NCBI RefSeq assembly: GCF_000732605.1
Contig: NZ_JPME01000003.1
Location: 169,283-233,282, forward strand
Origin: Lacrimispora celerecrescens
GTDB lineage: Bacteria; Bacillota; Clostridia; Lachnospirales; Lachnospiraceae
Direction of reading: 5' to 3'
DNA length: 64,000 bases
Shown here: positions 33,715-40,806 of the stretch, piece after piece
Layout: each line of letters opens with the position of its first letter
How positions within the stretch are numbered: the first letter of the stretch is position 1
The notes under the pieces: generated by a model
Seen by the model: the letters and a program-made list of their open reading frames with translations, nothing else
What the model was told of the DNA's origin: nothing
Database searches by the model: none
Translations under genes and position numbers: made by a program

Positions 33715-34266
33715 ATGTCGGAAGAAATGCTGATCAGGCACTGTGCGCCAACACTGGCCGGGATAAAAACCGGGAGTTTGTTTTCCTGTCCATGCCGGTC
33801 CCAGAAAGAGATCCAAAATGAGGTGAGGCGGCTGAACCGTGTGCTTGCACCAAAAGGGATCCGGGTTTTGCCGCTGCGCTATTTCAAACAGAGGGCTTTG
33901 ATTTATCTCTATCGTCCAAGCCACTTAGAAAGGGATTTATCTGATGGGTGTGCTTGCGCCTTGTTGAAACAATATGGCTACTCCTTTGAAAATTCCCAAC
34001 GTTGTGTAGTCCAGCTTGTGAACAGGCTGCGTACCTGCTCTGGATTTCCTCACGAAATTGGTTTGTTTCTAGGCTATCCTCCGGAGGATGTTCAAGGTTT
34101 CATCGACAATAAGGCCTGTCACTGTAAATGTATCGGATGCTGGAAGGTTTACGGCGATGAGGAAAAAGCGAGGCAAACTTTTAACCGCTATAAAAAATGC
34201 ACGGAAACCTATTTTGCACAGTGGTCCCAAGGCACAGCTGTTGAACGGCTCGCCGTAGCCGTTTGA
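33715..34266 (+). CDS. DUF3793 family protein
   Basis: A 183-residue cysteine-rich protein. Conserved features of the family are visible: HCAPTLAGIKTGSLFSCP near the start, LPLRYFKQRALIYLYRP, FPHEIGLFLGYPPEDVQGFI near residue 120, and CHCKCIGCWKVYGD with four cysteines, followed by a YKKCTETY. The cysteines suggest metal or redox chemistry, but no activity is known to me. It lies 11 bases after the DUF2325 gene and before a flavodoxin gene, supporting a shared iron-linked role. Confidence 0.85.
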   Translation: MSEEMLIRHCAPTLAGIKTGSLFSCPCRSQKEIQNEVRRLNRVLAPKGIRVLPLRYFKQRALIYLYRPSHLERDLSDGCACALLKQYGYSFENSQRCVVQLVNRLRTCSGFPHEIGLFLGYPPEDVQGFIDNKACHCKCIGCWKVYGDEEKARQTFNRYKKCTETYFAQWSQGTAVERLAVAV

Positions 34267-34303
34267 TATAGAAGGAATAATTGAGAAAGGTTGGTTATAC
34301 ATC

Positions 34304-34729
34304 ATGAGTAAAATTGCAGTAGTTTATTGGAGCGGAACAGGAAACACCGAAGCAATGGCAAAGGCCGTCTTAAAGGGAGCAAAGGAAAAGGATGCGGATG
34401 TGGTCATGCTCACCCCTTCCGAATTTGAAGCTTCCATGATTGATTCTCTGGATGCCATCGCTTTTGGCTGCCCTGCCATGGGGGCGGAGGTTCTAGAGGA
34501 GAGTGAATTCGAACCCATGTTTTCGTCCTGCCTATCCAGGCTTTCGGGAAAAAAGGTTGCTCTGTTCGGTTCCTATGGCTGGGGAGACGGCGAATGGATG
34601 CGTTCCTGGGAAAAGACTTGTGAAGACGCGGGCGTAGAGCTTTCTTTCGAAAGCGTCATCTGTAATGAAGAGCCTGACGGAGAGGCTGTTGCAGCTTGTA
34701 ACGCGCTTGGTGCGGCTCTGGCAGAATAG
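34304..34729 (+). CDS. Flavodoxin
   Basis: A 141-residue short-chain flavodoxin, a soluble FMN electron carrier that replaces ferredoxin when iron is scarce. The phosphate-binding loop is VVYWSGTGNTEAMA near residue 7. The isoalloxazine loops are FGCPAMGAE near 52 and GSYGWGDGEWM near 88. It ends the DUF2325-DUF3793 operon, whose promoter carries repeated metal-repressor-like sites; derepression under low iron would make sense. A strong terminator follows. Confidence 0.93.
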   Translation: MSKIAVVYWSGTGNTEAMAKAVLKGAKEKDADVVMLTPSEFEASMIDSLDAIAFGCPAMGAEVLEESEFEPMFSSCLSRLSGKKVALFGSYGWGDGEWMRSWEKTCEDAGVELSFESVICNEEPDGEAVAACNALGAALAE

Positions 34730-34764
34730 GGAGATGTATTTCAAAGGGTTGAAACATTTAACCA

Positions 34765-34810
34765 ATAGCGCTGAATACTTATATTTAGAGTATTCAGCGC
34801 TATATTTTTA
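34765..34810 (+). terminator. Intrinsic terminator after flavodoxin
   Basis: ATAGCGCTGAATACT (34765-34779) and AGTATTCAGCGCTAT (34789-34803) make a perfect 15-bp stem with a 9-base loop, followed by ATTTTTAT. Confidence 0.88.
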
Positions 34811-34941
34811 TCTATTGCTTCGATATCAATTCAACTCATTAAAAAAATCTAAATTCCTGGCCTGCACTTGTAAGAGACTTTTAAATGCTTTATAATAATC
34901 TGGTATGCGGTGCATAATTACAGATAGAAGGAGATTACAAT

Positions 34942-36375
34942 TTGGACGAGAAAGATTTTCCGGAAGAGAAAATGGAAGATACAGTTGCTCGCAGCTCTGA
35001 CAGCGGCAAAAAGAAAAAAGACGAAGATGAGTATGAAAAAGTCTGCTATGTCTGCCGCAGGCCGGAGAATGTGACTGGGCCGATGGTTTCCATGCCCGGA
35101 GGCATGAATCTGTGCCATGATTGTATGCAGAAGGCATTTGATTCCGTAACACAGGGCGGATTTGATATAACTAAGATTCAAAATATGCCTTATATGAATT
35201 TGAATTTCAGTGATCTTGGAAGCTTAGACAAAAAAGATCTTGAGATACCCAATAAGCAGAGGGTTAAAAAGAGAGCGGAAAAGGAGCCGGGGCAGGAGCT
35301 GAATTTAAAAGATATTCCGGCACCTCATGTGATCAGGCGGAAGCTTGATGATTATGTCATCGGCCAGGAGCAGGCCAAAAAGGTGATTTCCGTAGCCGTT
35401 TATAATCATTACAAAAGGGTATATCTGGCGGATTCCCAAAAGGTGGATGAGGAAGGAAATGTACAGATAGAAAAATCCAACATTTTAATGATCGGTCCTA
35501 CTGGAAGCGGGAAAACCTACCTGGTTAAGACCCTGGCAAGGCTTCTTGATGTTCCTTTGGCTATTGCCGATGCCACTTCTCTTACAGAGGCCGGATACAT
35601 AGGCGATGACATAGAGAGTGTGGTATCCAAGCTGCTTGCGGCGGCTGGCAATGATGTGGATAAGGCGGAACGGGGCATTATTTTTATTGACGAGATTGAT
35701 AAGATTGCAAAAAAGAAAAACACCAGCAGCAGGGATGTAAGCGGGGAGTCTGTTCAGCAGGAGCTTTTAAAACTTTTAGAGGGAAGCAGTGTGGAGGTCC
35801 CGGTGGGCTCAAACCAGAAAAATGCTCTCACCCCAATGACTTCGGTGAGCACTGAGAACATCCTGTTCATTTGCGGAGGAGCGTTCCCGGATTTAGAAGA
35901 TATCATCAGGGAGCGGCTAAAGGAAAAGTCCTCAATCGGTTTTTCAGCAGAATTAAAAGACCGGTATGAGAAGGATCCCAATATCCTTACCCACGTGACC
36001 AATGAGGATTTACGCAAGTTCGGTATGATTCCTGAATTTTTAGGCCGTCTGCCCATTACAGTAACTCTGGAATCTTTAAATAAAGAGCTGCTGGTCCGGG
36101 TTTTAAAAGAACCGAAGAATGCCATTTTAAAACAGTATAAGAAGCTTTTGGAGCTTGATGAAGTGAATCTGGTATTTGAAGATGAGGCATTGGAATGGAT
36201 CGCGGAAGAAGCCCTTAAGAAAAAAACAGGTGCAAGAGCCTTAAGGGCCATTATAGAAAATTTCATGCTTGATATCATGTATGAGGTTCCTAAGGATCCT
36301 AACATTGGATCCGTGGTCATAACGAGAGCTTACTTAGATAAGAATGGCGGACCTCTTATTCAGATGAGATGTTAG
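34942..36375 (+). CDS. clpX: ATP-dependent protease ATPase subunit ClpX
   Basis: A 477-residue AAA+ unfoldase that feeds ClpP. An acidic, lysine-rich N-terminal tail comes first, then the zinc-binding domain (CYVCRRPENVTGPMV ... CHDCM, two Cys-x2-Cys) near residues 33-55. The linker up to about 125 is longer than usual. The AAA core has Walker A GPTGSGKTYLV near 185, Walker B IIFIDEIDKIAKK near 245, and the sensor-2 region KKTGARALRAIIE. Usual ClpX has about 410-430 residues, so the tail and linker are extra. The TTG start has AAGGAG eight bases upstream. It is not beside clpP or tig, so it may be a second ClpX-type protein. Confidence 0.9.
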   Translation: MDEKDFPEEKMEDTVARSSDSGKKKKDEDEYEKVCYVCRRPENVTGPMVSMPGGMNLCHDCMQKAFDSVTQGGFDITKIQNMPYMNLNFSDLGSLDKKDLEIPNKQRVKKRAEKEPGQELNLKDIPAPHVIRRKLDDYVIGQEQAKKVISVAVYNHYKRVYLADSQKVDEEGNVQIEKSNILMIGPTGSGKTYLVKTLARLLDVPLAIADATSLTEAGYIGDDIESVVSKLLAAAGNDVDKAERGIIFIDEIDKIAKKKNTSSRDVSGESVQQELLKLLEGSSVEVPVGSNQKNALTPMTSVSTENILFICGGAFPDLEDIIRERLKEKSSIGFSAELKDRYEKDPNILTHVTNEDLRKFGMIPEFLGRLPITVTLESLNKELLVRVLKEPKNAILKQYKKLLELDEVNLVFEDEALEWIAEEALKKKTGARALRAIIENFMLDIMYEVPKDPNIGSVVITRAYLDKNGGPLIQMRC

Positions 36376-36450
36376 TAAAACGGAAATCGATGGACAAGGG
36401 ATAAAAAATACAAAAGAGTGGAGATAATAAGGACGGAAGGAGTGTGGGTT

Positions 36451-36918
36451 ATGGTATTTATTGGTATCATTGCATTGCTGGCTGCCCTGGATCTTTTAAT
36501 AAAGAGTGCCATTGAGGATCAGGAAGAAGCCGGTTTTCCTAAGGAACTGGAGGGAAGCGGCGGAAAAATTTTGCTGCATAAGAATCATAATGCCGGTTTT
36601 TCCTTTGGCTATTTTAAGGATCATCCCTCCATGGTAAAGATGATTCCCCTGGCAGTGGCATCCTTTATCGGAGGAATGCTCGCAAGCCTTCTTCAAAGAA
36701 AAGGAAACATCTTAGAAAAATTGGCGCTGTCCGTTGCCCTGGGAGGTGCGGTCAGCAATCTGTACGACAGGCTGGTCCGCCATTATGTAGTGGACTATTT
36801 CAGTATTCAGTATGGAAAGCTTAAAAAAGTAGTGTTCAATCTGGGTGACTTATTCATTTTTCTGGGCGCTGGAATTATCCTTATCGTGGAAATTATTAAA
36901 GCTTTTAAAGAACGATGA
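36451..36918 (+). CDS. Signal peptidase II-like (LspA family) membrane protein
   Basis: A 155-residue inner-membrane protein with four hydrophobic segments (about 2-18, 60-78, 85-105 and 128-148). It resembles lipoprotein signal peptidase: NHNAGFSFGYF matches the Asn-x-Gly-x-Ala-Phe-like region. The two catalytic aspartates would be in VSNLYDRLVRHYVVDY and VVFNLGDLFIF (LspA usually has NLIDR and FNxAD). The Tyr and Gly changes near the catalytic residues make it divergent, and another LspA may exist elsewhere. ATG 36451 is chosen because GGAAGGAG lies nine bases upstream. A terminator follows. Confidence 0.75.
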   Translation: MVFIGIIALLAALDLLIKSAIEDQEEAGFPKELEGSGGKILLHKNHNAGFSFGYFKDHPSMVKMIPLAVASFIGGMLASLLQRKGNILEKLALSVALGGAVSNLYDRLVRHYVVDYFSIQYGKLKKVVFNLGDLFIFLGAGIILIVEIIKAFKER

Positions 36919-36925
36919 AATGTAA

Positions 36926-36960
36926 AAAAGCGGCTGTCTTCTTGACATAGCCGCTTTTCT
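36926..36960 (+). terminator. Intrinsic terminator after lspA-like gene
   Basis: AAAAGCGGCT (36926-36935) pairs with AGCCGCTTTT (36949-36958), a perfect 10-bp stem, with a short T-rich tail. Confidence 0.82.
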
Positions 36961-37006
36961 ATTGTAGAATCAATGATAAAATATTACAAAATAGGAGTTG
37001 ATCTTT

Positions 37007-38257
37007 TTGGATTCGAGTGACTATATACAGTTGCTTACGTTATTTTTGTTAGTTGGAATATCAGCATTTTTCTCATCGGCTGAGACTGCTCTTACTACGG
37101 TGAATAAAATCAGGGTACGGAATTTGGCGGAGACTGGCAATAAGAATGCCATTACGCTGACTAAGATTTTAGAAAACCAGGGTCAGATGCTCAGTGCGAT
37201 TCTTGTCGGTAACAATGTGGTAAACTTAACTGCCTCTTCCATGTCCACCACACTGGTTATGAGTATTTGGGGCAATAAGGCAATAGGCATTGGGACCGGT
37301 ATCCTTACGCTTGTCATTCTGGTGTTCGGCGAGATAACCCCGAAAACCATTTCTACCTTGTATTCCGAGATAATATCTTTAAAATATGCAAAAGTAATCT
37401 ATGCTTTTATGATTGTCATGACTCCGGTAGTTTATGTGATTCGTATTCTTTCAACAGGAGTTTTGCACGTGATCCATGTAAACCCTAACCGGAAACAGGA
37501 GCCTATCACAGAGGATGAACTGCGGACCATTGTTGATGTGAGCCATGAGGAAGGCGTGATAGAATCAGAAGAAAGAAAGATTATAAACAACGTGTTTGAT
37601 TTTGGAGATTCCGTAGCGCGGGATATTATGATTCCCCGTATTGATATGACTTTAGTAGAGGTGAATGCCGCCTATGATGAGCTGATCGATATTTTCCGGC
37701 AGGAAATGTACACCAGGATTCCGGTATACGAGGAAACCAGTGACAATGTAATCGGAATCATCAATATGAAGGATCTGCTTCTTGTCGACAGGACAGATGA
37801 TTTTAATATCAGGGATTTTTTAAGAGAGCCGCTCTATACATACGAGTATAAAAAAACTGCGGAACTTATGTTAGAGATGCGCCAAACCTGCAATAACGTT
37901 GTCATCGTTTTGGATGAATACGGAGCGACGGCAGGGATGATAACCCTTGAAGATTTACTGGAAGAAATCGTCGGAGAGATCAGGGACGAGTATGACGAGG
38001 ATGAAGAAAATGAACTGGTTGAGGTGGAACCTTTTGAATATCTGGTGGAAGGCTCTATGAAGCTTGATGATTTAAATGACAGGCTGGACCTTGGGCTGGA
38101 GTCTGAAGATTATGATTCCATCGGAGGCCTGATCATCGGACAGCTTGACCGGCTCCCAGAACAGGGGGAAGAGGTTGTCTGTGGCGGAATCCGCCTTGTT
38201 GTAGACGAACTGGACAAAAATAGAATCGACAGGGTTCGGATGTATTTGCCTCATTAA
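37007..38257 (+). CDS. CNNM/CBS/CorC-HlyC domain membrane protein (putative divalent-cation transporter or sensor)
   Basis: A 416-residue protein. The N-terminal CNNM membrane domain spans residues 1-175, with LVGISAFFSSAETALTTVN and VFGEITPKTI as typical motifs. Two CBS domains lie near 195-320 (MIPRIDMTLVEVN, RIPVYEETSDNVIG, VVIVLDEYGATAG), and a C-terminal CorC_HlyC domain near 335-415 (YLVEGSMKLDDLND). Proteins of this type are linked to magnesium or cobalt efflux; older annotations call them hemolysins. TTG 37007 is preferred because TAGGAG lies nine bases before it; the TTG at 36998 abuts that site. Confidence 0.9.
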   Translation: MDSSDYIQLLTLFLLVGISAFFSSAETALTTVNKIRVRNLAETGNKNAITLTKILENQGQMLSAILVGNNVVNLTASSMSTTLVMSIWGNKAIGIGTGILTLVILVFGEITPKTISTLYSEIISLKYAKVIYAFMIVMTPVVYVIRILSTGVLHVIHVNPNRKQEPITEDELRTIVDVSHEEGVIESEERKIINNVFDFGDSVARDIMIPRIDMTLVEVNAAYDELIDIFRQEMYTRIPVYEETSDNVIGIINMKDLLLVDRTDDFNIRDFLREPLYTYEYKKTAELMLEMRQTCNNVVIVLDEYGATAGMITLEDLLEEIVGEIRDEYDEDEENELVEVEPFEYLVEGSMKLDDLNDRLDLGLESEDYDSIGGLIIGQLDRLPEQGEEVVCGGIRLVVDELDKNRIDRVRMYLPH

Positions 38258-38306
38258 GGGTTTTATTGGCCGGTGGTTTTGCAGGCATTTACCGAAAGGC
38301 TGGGAA

Positions 38307-38344
38307 AAAGGGAGAGAGAAGCTGAATGCTTCTGCTCTCCCTTT
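38307..38344. terminator. Bidirectional terminator between convergent genes
   Basis: AAAGGGAGAG (38307-38316) pairs with CTCTCCCTTT (38335-38344), and AGAAGC/GCTTCT pairs inside, giving a nearly continuous stem with A and T runs at its ends. It separates the CorC-like gene from the minus-strand membrane gene ending at 38367. Confidence 0.8.
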
Positions 38345-38366
38345 CGCGTTCCCGAGGACTCTTCCG

Positions 38367-38726
38367 TCAACTAAGCATTCCCCCCGCGGTGCCGCTGACT
38401 GCGCAGATGGCCATGGTTGTGAGAAGCTGGTTCATAGAGCCGTTTAATCCTTTGTTTAAGAAAAAGGATACGGCTAAGAGCACCAGGAAATATAGAAGTC
38501 CCAACAAAAGGCCCCAGAAGAATCTTCGATGCCGTACGCTCTTTCCCATTAAGACTCCGCCAAAGAGACAGGCGATAATATAAACCGCATTGACTCCCAG
38601 GCGTATCTGACCTTCCTTCAGCCGGAATCTATAGAGTGCTAAGGCCAGGACCACCAGCAAGATTCCGGTCAGTATGTAGGTGATAAGAAGGTTTCTTAGT
38701 GTGACCTGAAGCTTTGATTTTTCCAT
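38367..38726 (-). CDS. TIGR04086 family membrane protein
   Basis: A 119-residue protein with four membrane helices (about 12-32, 43-60, 68-90 and 98-118) joined by short basic loops such as KSVRHRRFF. This size and topology match the TIGR04086/YrzE-like family of unknown function, which in Lachnospiraceae often lies near scfA, scfB and yajC, as here. An AAGGAG site precedes ATG 38726. The product has no catalytic motif; its place near the yajC and SCIFF genes suggests an envelope role but proves nothing. Confidence 0.75.
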   Translation of the reverse strand: MEKSKLQVTLRNLLITYILTGILLVVLALALYRFRLKEGQIRLGVNAVYIIACLFGGVLMGKSVRHRRFFWGLLLGLLYFLVLLAVSFFLNKGLNGSMNQLLTTMAICAVSGTAGGMLS

Positions 38727-38820
38727 TTGAATACTCCTTATATCTTGTCTTCTGGTTCAGTATATTCTAGGGGTATGGATGATATTCATGGATGTCCTAA
38801 CAATAAAATTGATACTGAAA

Positions 38821-38976
38821 TTACTTATCCTCATAATCAATGATTTTTTCCTGCAGCCGTTTTCTCTTATCTTCAAAAACAGTTGCGCGGTGTTTTACAC
38901 CGGATGAAACCCGCTTTTTACGTTCTTCCGGTGTTTCCTTTGTAAGTTTCAATAAGGGTGATTTTTTCTTTTTCAT
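38821..38976 (-). CDS. 51-residue basic protein downstream of rtcB
   Basis: A small gene starting one base after the rtcB stop, with an AAGGCGG-like site inside the rtcB end. The product is very basic and charged (MKKKKSPLLKLTKETPEERK, then KRVSSGVKHRATVFEDKRKR and an acidic tail EKIIDYEDK). It has no cysteines or membrane segment. Its tight spacing to rtcB suggests co-translation, and its charge would suit RNA or ribosome contact, but I recognise no family. Confidence 0.6.
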   Translation of the reverse strand: MKKKKSPLLKLTKETPEERKKRVSSGVKHRATVFEDKRKRLQEKIIDYEDK

Positions 38977-38977
38977 A

Positions 38978-40093
38978 TTATTCTGCCGCCTTAAAATTAT
39001 AGACCGGCTTGATGATCTTTTCAATCTCTGCCGTGTCCGCAATATTGTTAATGATTTCATCCATAGACTTATAGGCAAAGGGGGATTCGTCAATAGTTGA
39101 TTTATTGACAGTTGAGGAATAAATCCCTTCCATGGACGCCTTGAACTGAGAAAGTGTAATGCGTTCCTTAGCGGTGCTTCGGCTCATCAATCGTCCGGCT
39201 CCGTGGGGCGCGGATTGATTCCAGTCCGGGTTGCCCTTACCGACACAGATCAGGCTGCCGTCCCGCATGTTGATGGGGATCAGAACCCTCTCACCTTTCT
39301 TGGCAGAGATAGCCCCTTTGCGCAGAATCATGGATTTCGGTTCAATATAATTATGGATCGTTGTAAAGCTGTCCTCTATCTTAAATTTCATATGCTTGAC
39401 GATTTCCTTTACAATAGCCATGCGGTTCAACGCGGCATAATGCTGGGTAATCATCATGTCATGGATATAATCATCGAGCAATTGCCCGTCGACAAAAGCC
39501 AGGTTTTTATCCACTTTTAAAAATTCCTGCCGGCGCTTTTCCAAGCTCTTGGCGGCGGCTTTTTGGTAGAATTCCGCGACTTGCTTGCCCAGATTGCGGC
39601 TGCCGGAATGTACTACCAGATAAAACCGGTTGTCATCACTTCGGTCAAGCTCAATAAAATGATTACCGCCGCCAAGTGTACCCAAGCTTAATTCAGCACG
39701 GTTTAAGTTCACATGGCTGGCACATCGTAGTTCGGCCAAATTGATATCAGCCATAAAAGGATGGGGAATGCTTCTCGTTGCAAACCCCGCCGGGATGTGT
39801 TTGTATATTACTTTGTCCAGCTGCTGCAATTCCACGTGATCATCCTTTAGCAACACGGTTTCCATGCCGCAGCCGATATCCACACCCACCAGATTTGGAA
39901 CCACTTTATCTGTGATGGTCATGGTAGTACCGATGGTACAGCCCGCCCCGGCGTGAGTATCCGGCATGATACGGATTTGACTTCCGCGTACAAATTCTTG
40001 ATTGAGCAGATTGATAATCTGCGAGATAGCTTCTTGTTCAATATTGTCAGTGAACACCTTAGCAGTGTTGTATTTACCTTGTAATTCAATCAT
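38978..40093 (-). CDS. rtcB: RtcB-family RNA ligase
   Basis: A 371-residue RtcB-type ligase, which joins 2',3'-cyclic phosphate (3'-phosphate) and 5'-OH RNA ends using GTP and manganese. Key motifs are visible: MPDTHAGAGCTIGTTM, NLVGVDIGCGMETVL (metal-binding Asp and Cys), LGTLGGGNHFIEL, LVVHSGSRNLG and the nucleotidylated-His region SAPHGAGRLMSR near 300. It is shorter than E. coli RtcB (408) and belongs to a compact bacterial form. ATG 40093 has a GAGGAAG site. The upstream leader carries a small ORF and an intrinsic terminator, suggesting attenuation. No prfH or rtcR gene is adjacent. Confidence 0.92.
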   Translation of the reverse strand: MIELQGKYNTAKVFTDNIEQEAISQIINLLNQEFVRGSQIRIMPDTHAGAGCTIGTTMTITDKVVPNLVGVDIGCGMETVLLKDDHVELQQLDKVIYKHIPAGFATRSIPHPFMADINLAELRCASHVNLNRAELSLGTLGGGNHFIELDRSDDNRFYLVVHSGSRNLGKQVAEFYQKAAAKSLEKRRQEFLKVDKNLAFVDGQLLDDYIHDMMITQHYAALNRMAIVKEIVKHMKFKIEDSFTTIHNYIEPKSMILRKGAISAKKGERVLIPINMRDGSLICVGKGNPDWNQSAPHGAGRLMSRSTAKERITLSQFKASMEGIYSSTVNKSTIDESPFAYKSMDEIINNIADTAEIEKIIKPVYNFKAAE

Positions 40094-40122
40094 TATGTCT
40101 TCCTCGTTTCTAAAAATGGGCG

Positions 40123-40153
40123 CAAAAAAGCCCGGGTATCGGCTACCCGGGCT
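40123..40153 (-). terminator. Intrinsic terminator (attenuator) in the rtcB leader
   Basis: Read on the minus strand, AGCCCGGGTA (40153-40144) pairs perfectly with TACCCGGGCT (40138-40129) around a 5-base loop and is followed by a run of T, the hallmark of an intrinsic terminator. It lies only about 35 bases before the rtcB start codon and 14 bases after the stop of a small leader ORF, so it should regulate rtcB rather than end an upstream gene. Confidence 0.8.
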
Positions 40154-40167
40154 AAATCAGCATAATA

Positions 40168-40254
40168 TTAATAAAGGCATCGAATAACGCCATGCAGATT
40201 ACAATAGTACGGGAGCGATTTATTATTATTTACAATGTGTTCAATTCTAAGCAT
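40168..40254 (-). CDS. 28-residue leader peptide of rtcB
   Basis: A short ORF with ATG at 40254, preceded by a strong GGAAGG site about seven bases away. The peptide reads MLRIEHIVNNNKSLPYYCNL, then HGVIRCLY and a stop at 40168-40170. It lies between a sigma-A-like promoter and the rtcB attenuator. A ribosome held on its last codons would cover the 5' arm of the terminator, only 14 bases downstream, and let transcription continue. This is the logic of translation-stress leaders in Firmicutes. Only the layout is observed; the regulation is inferred. Confidence 0.65.
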   Translation of the reverse strand: MLRIEHIVNNNKSLPYYCNLHGVIRCLY

Positions 40255-40289
40255 GACGTCACCTTCCTTTCTATAATTTATTTTTAATC

Positions 40290-40318
40290 ACATTATCATG
40301 ATTACGCCTATTTGTCAA
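40290..40318 (-). promoter_or_regulatory. Promoter of the rtcB leader transcript
   Basis: On the minus strand TTGACA (40318-40313), a 17-base spacer and TAATGT (40295-40290) form a near-consensus promoter about 36 bases ahead of the leader ORF. Confidence 0.75.
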
Positions 40319-40412
40319 GAATTTCCATAAAAATGATTTTACATGCTTTTTTATGCTGTTTTTAGAAAACTAATTTCGTATGTGATTCCCCTGTTCCCTG
40401 GGGCAATTCATC

Positions 40413-40441
40413 TTGCACTCGTCTAAAACATGTGGTATAAT
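40413..40441 (+). promoter_or_regulatory. Promoter of scfA
   Basis: TTGCAC (40413-40418), a 17-base spacer and a perfect TATAAT (40436-40441) lie 37 bases before the SCIFF start codon. Confidence 0.78.
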
Positions 40442-40477
40442 CTCAAAGAATTAGACAAATACAGGAGGTGTAAGTTT

Positions 40478-40624
40478 ATGAAGCATGTAAAGACCTTAAA
40501 TTCCAGTACATTAAAAGAGTCCATGAAGAAAGGCGGCTGCGGCGAATGCCAGACTTCTTGCCAGTCAGCCTGCAAGACATCCTGTACAGTAGGAAACCAG
40601 AGCTGCGAGAACAGCAACCGTTAG
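40478..40624 (+). CDS. scfA: SCIFF peptide (six cysteines in forty-five residues), radical SAM substrate
   Basis: A 48-residue ribosomal peptide precursor. The leader part (MKHVKTLNSSTLKESMKKGG) is followed by the core with Cys in CGECQTSCQSACKTSC and one more in NQSCEN, giving six cysteines. This is the classic SCIFF form conserved across Clostridia; the maturase ScfB makes thioether links between cysteines and threonine. ATG 40478 has an ACAGGAGGTG site. The maturase gene follows after 182 bases. The biological role of the mature peptide is not established to my knowledge. Confidence 0.95.
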   Translation: MKHVKTLNSSTLKESMKKGGCGECQTSCQSACKTSCTVGNQSCENSNR

Positions 40625-40700
40625 TACAACAGCTGTGTCATCCTGTGTTCATATATGAGTGCAGAATGTGGATGGAAATAACTGTATAGAACAGCCATAA

Positions 40701-40761
40701 GGCAGATGAGCAGATGCCCCTACGGTCGTGATGACGGTAGGGGTTCCTTCGCTTGTCTGCC
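40701..40761 (+). promoter_or_regulatory. Large hairpin between scfA and scfB
   Basis: GGCAGATGAGC (40701-40711) pairs with GCTTGTCTGCC (40751-40761; two G-U pairs). Inside it CCCCTAC (40717-40723) pairs with GTAGGGG (40737-40743). No T-run follows. In the 182-base gap between the peptide gene and its maturase this could be an RNA-stability or partial-termination element setting a high peptide-to-enzyme ratio. Confidence 0.65.
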
Positions 40762-40806
40762 AAAAACCAATAATCAGTTAAAGCTTTTCAAATAAGGAGA
40801 ATACAA

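Noticed and set aside
38326..38583. Plus-strand 85-codon frame opposite the TIGR04086 gene
   Set aside because: It begins in a terminator stem and is antisense to a gene with a clear ribosome-binding site and membrane topology.
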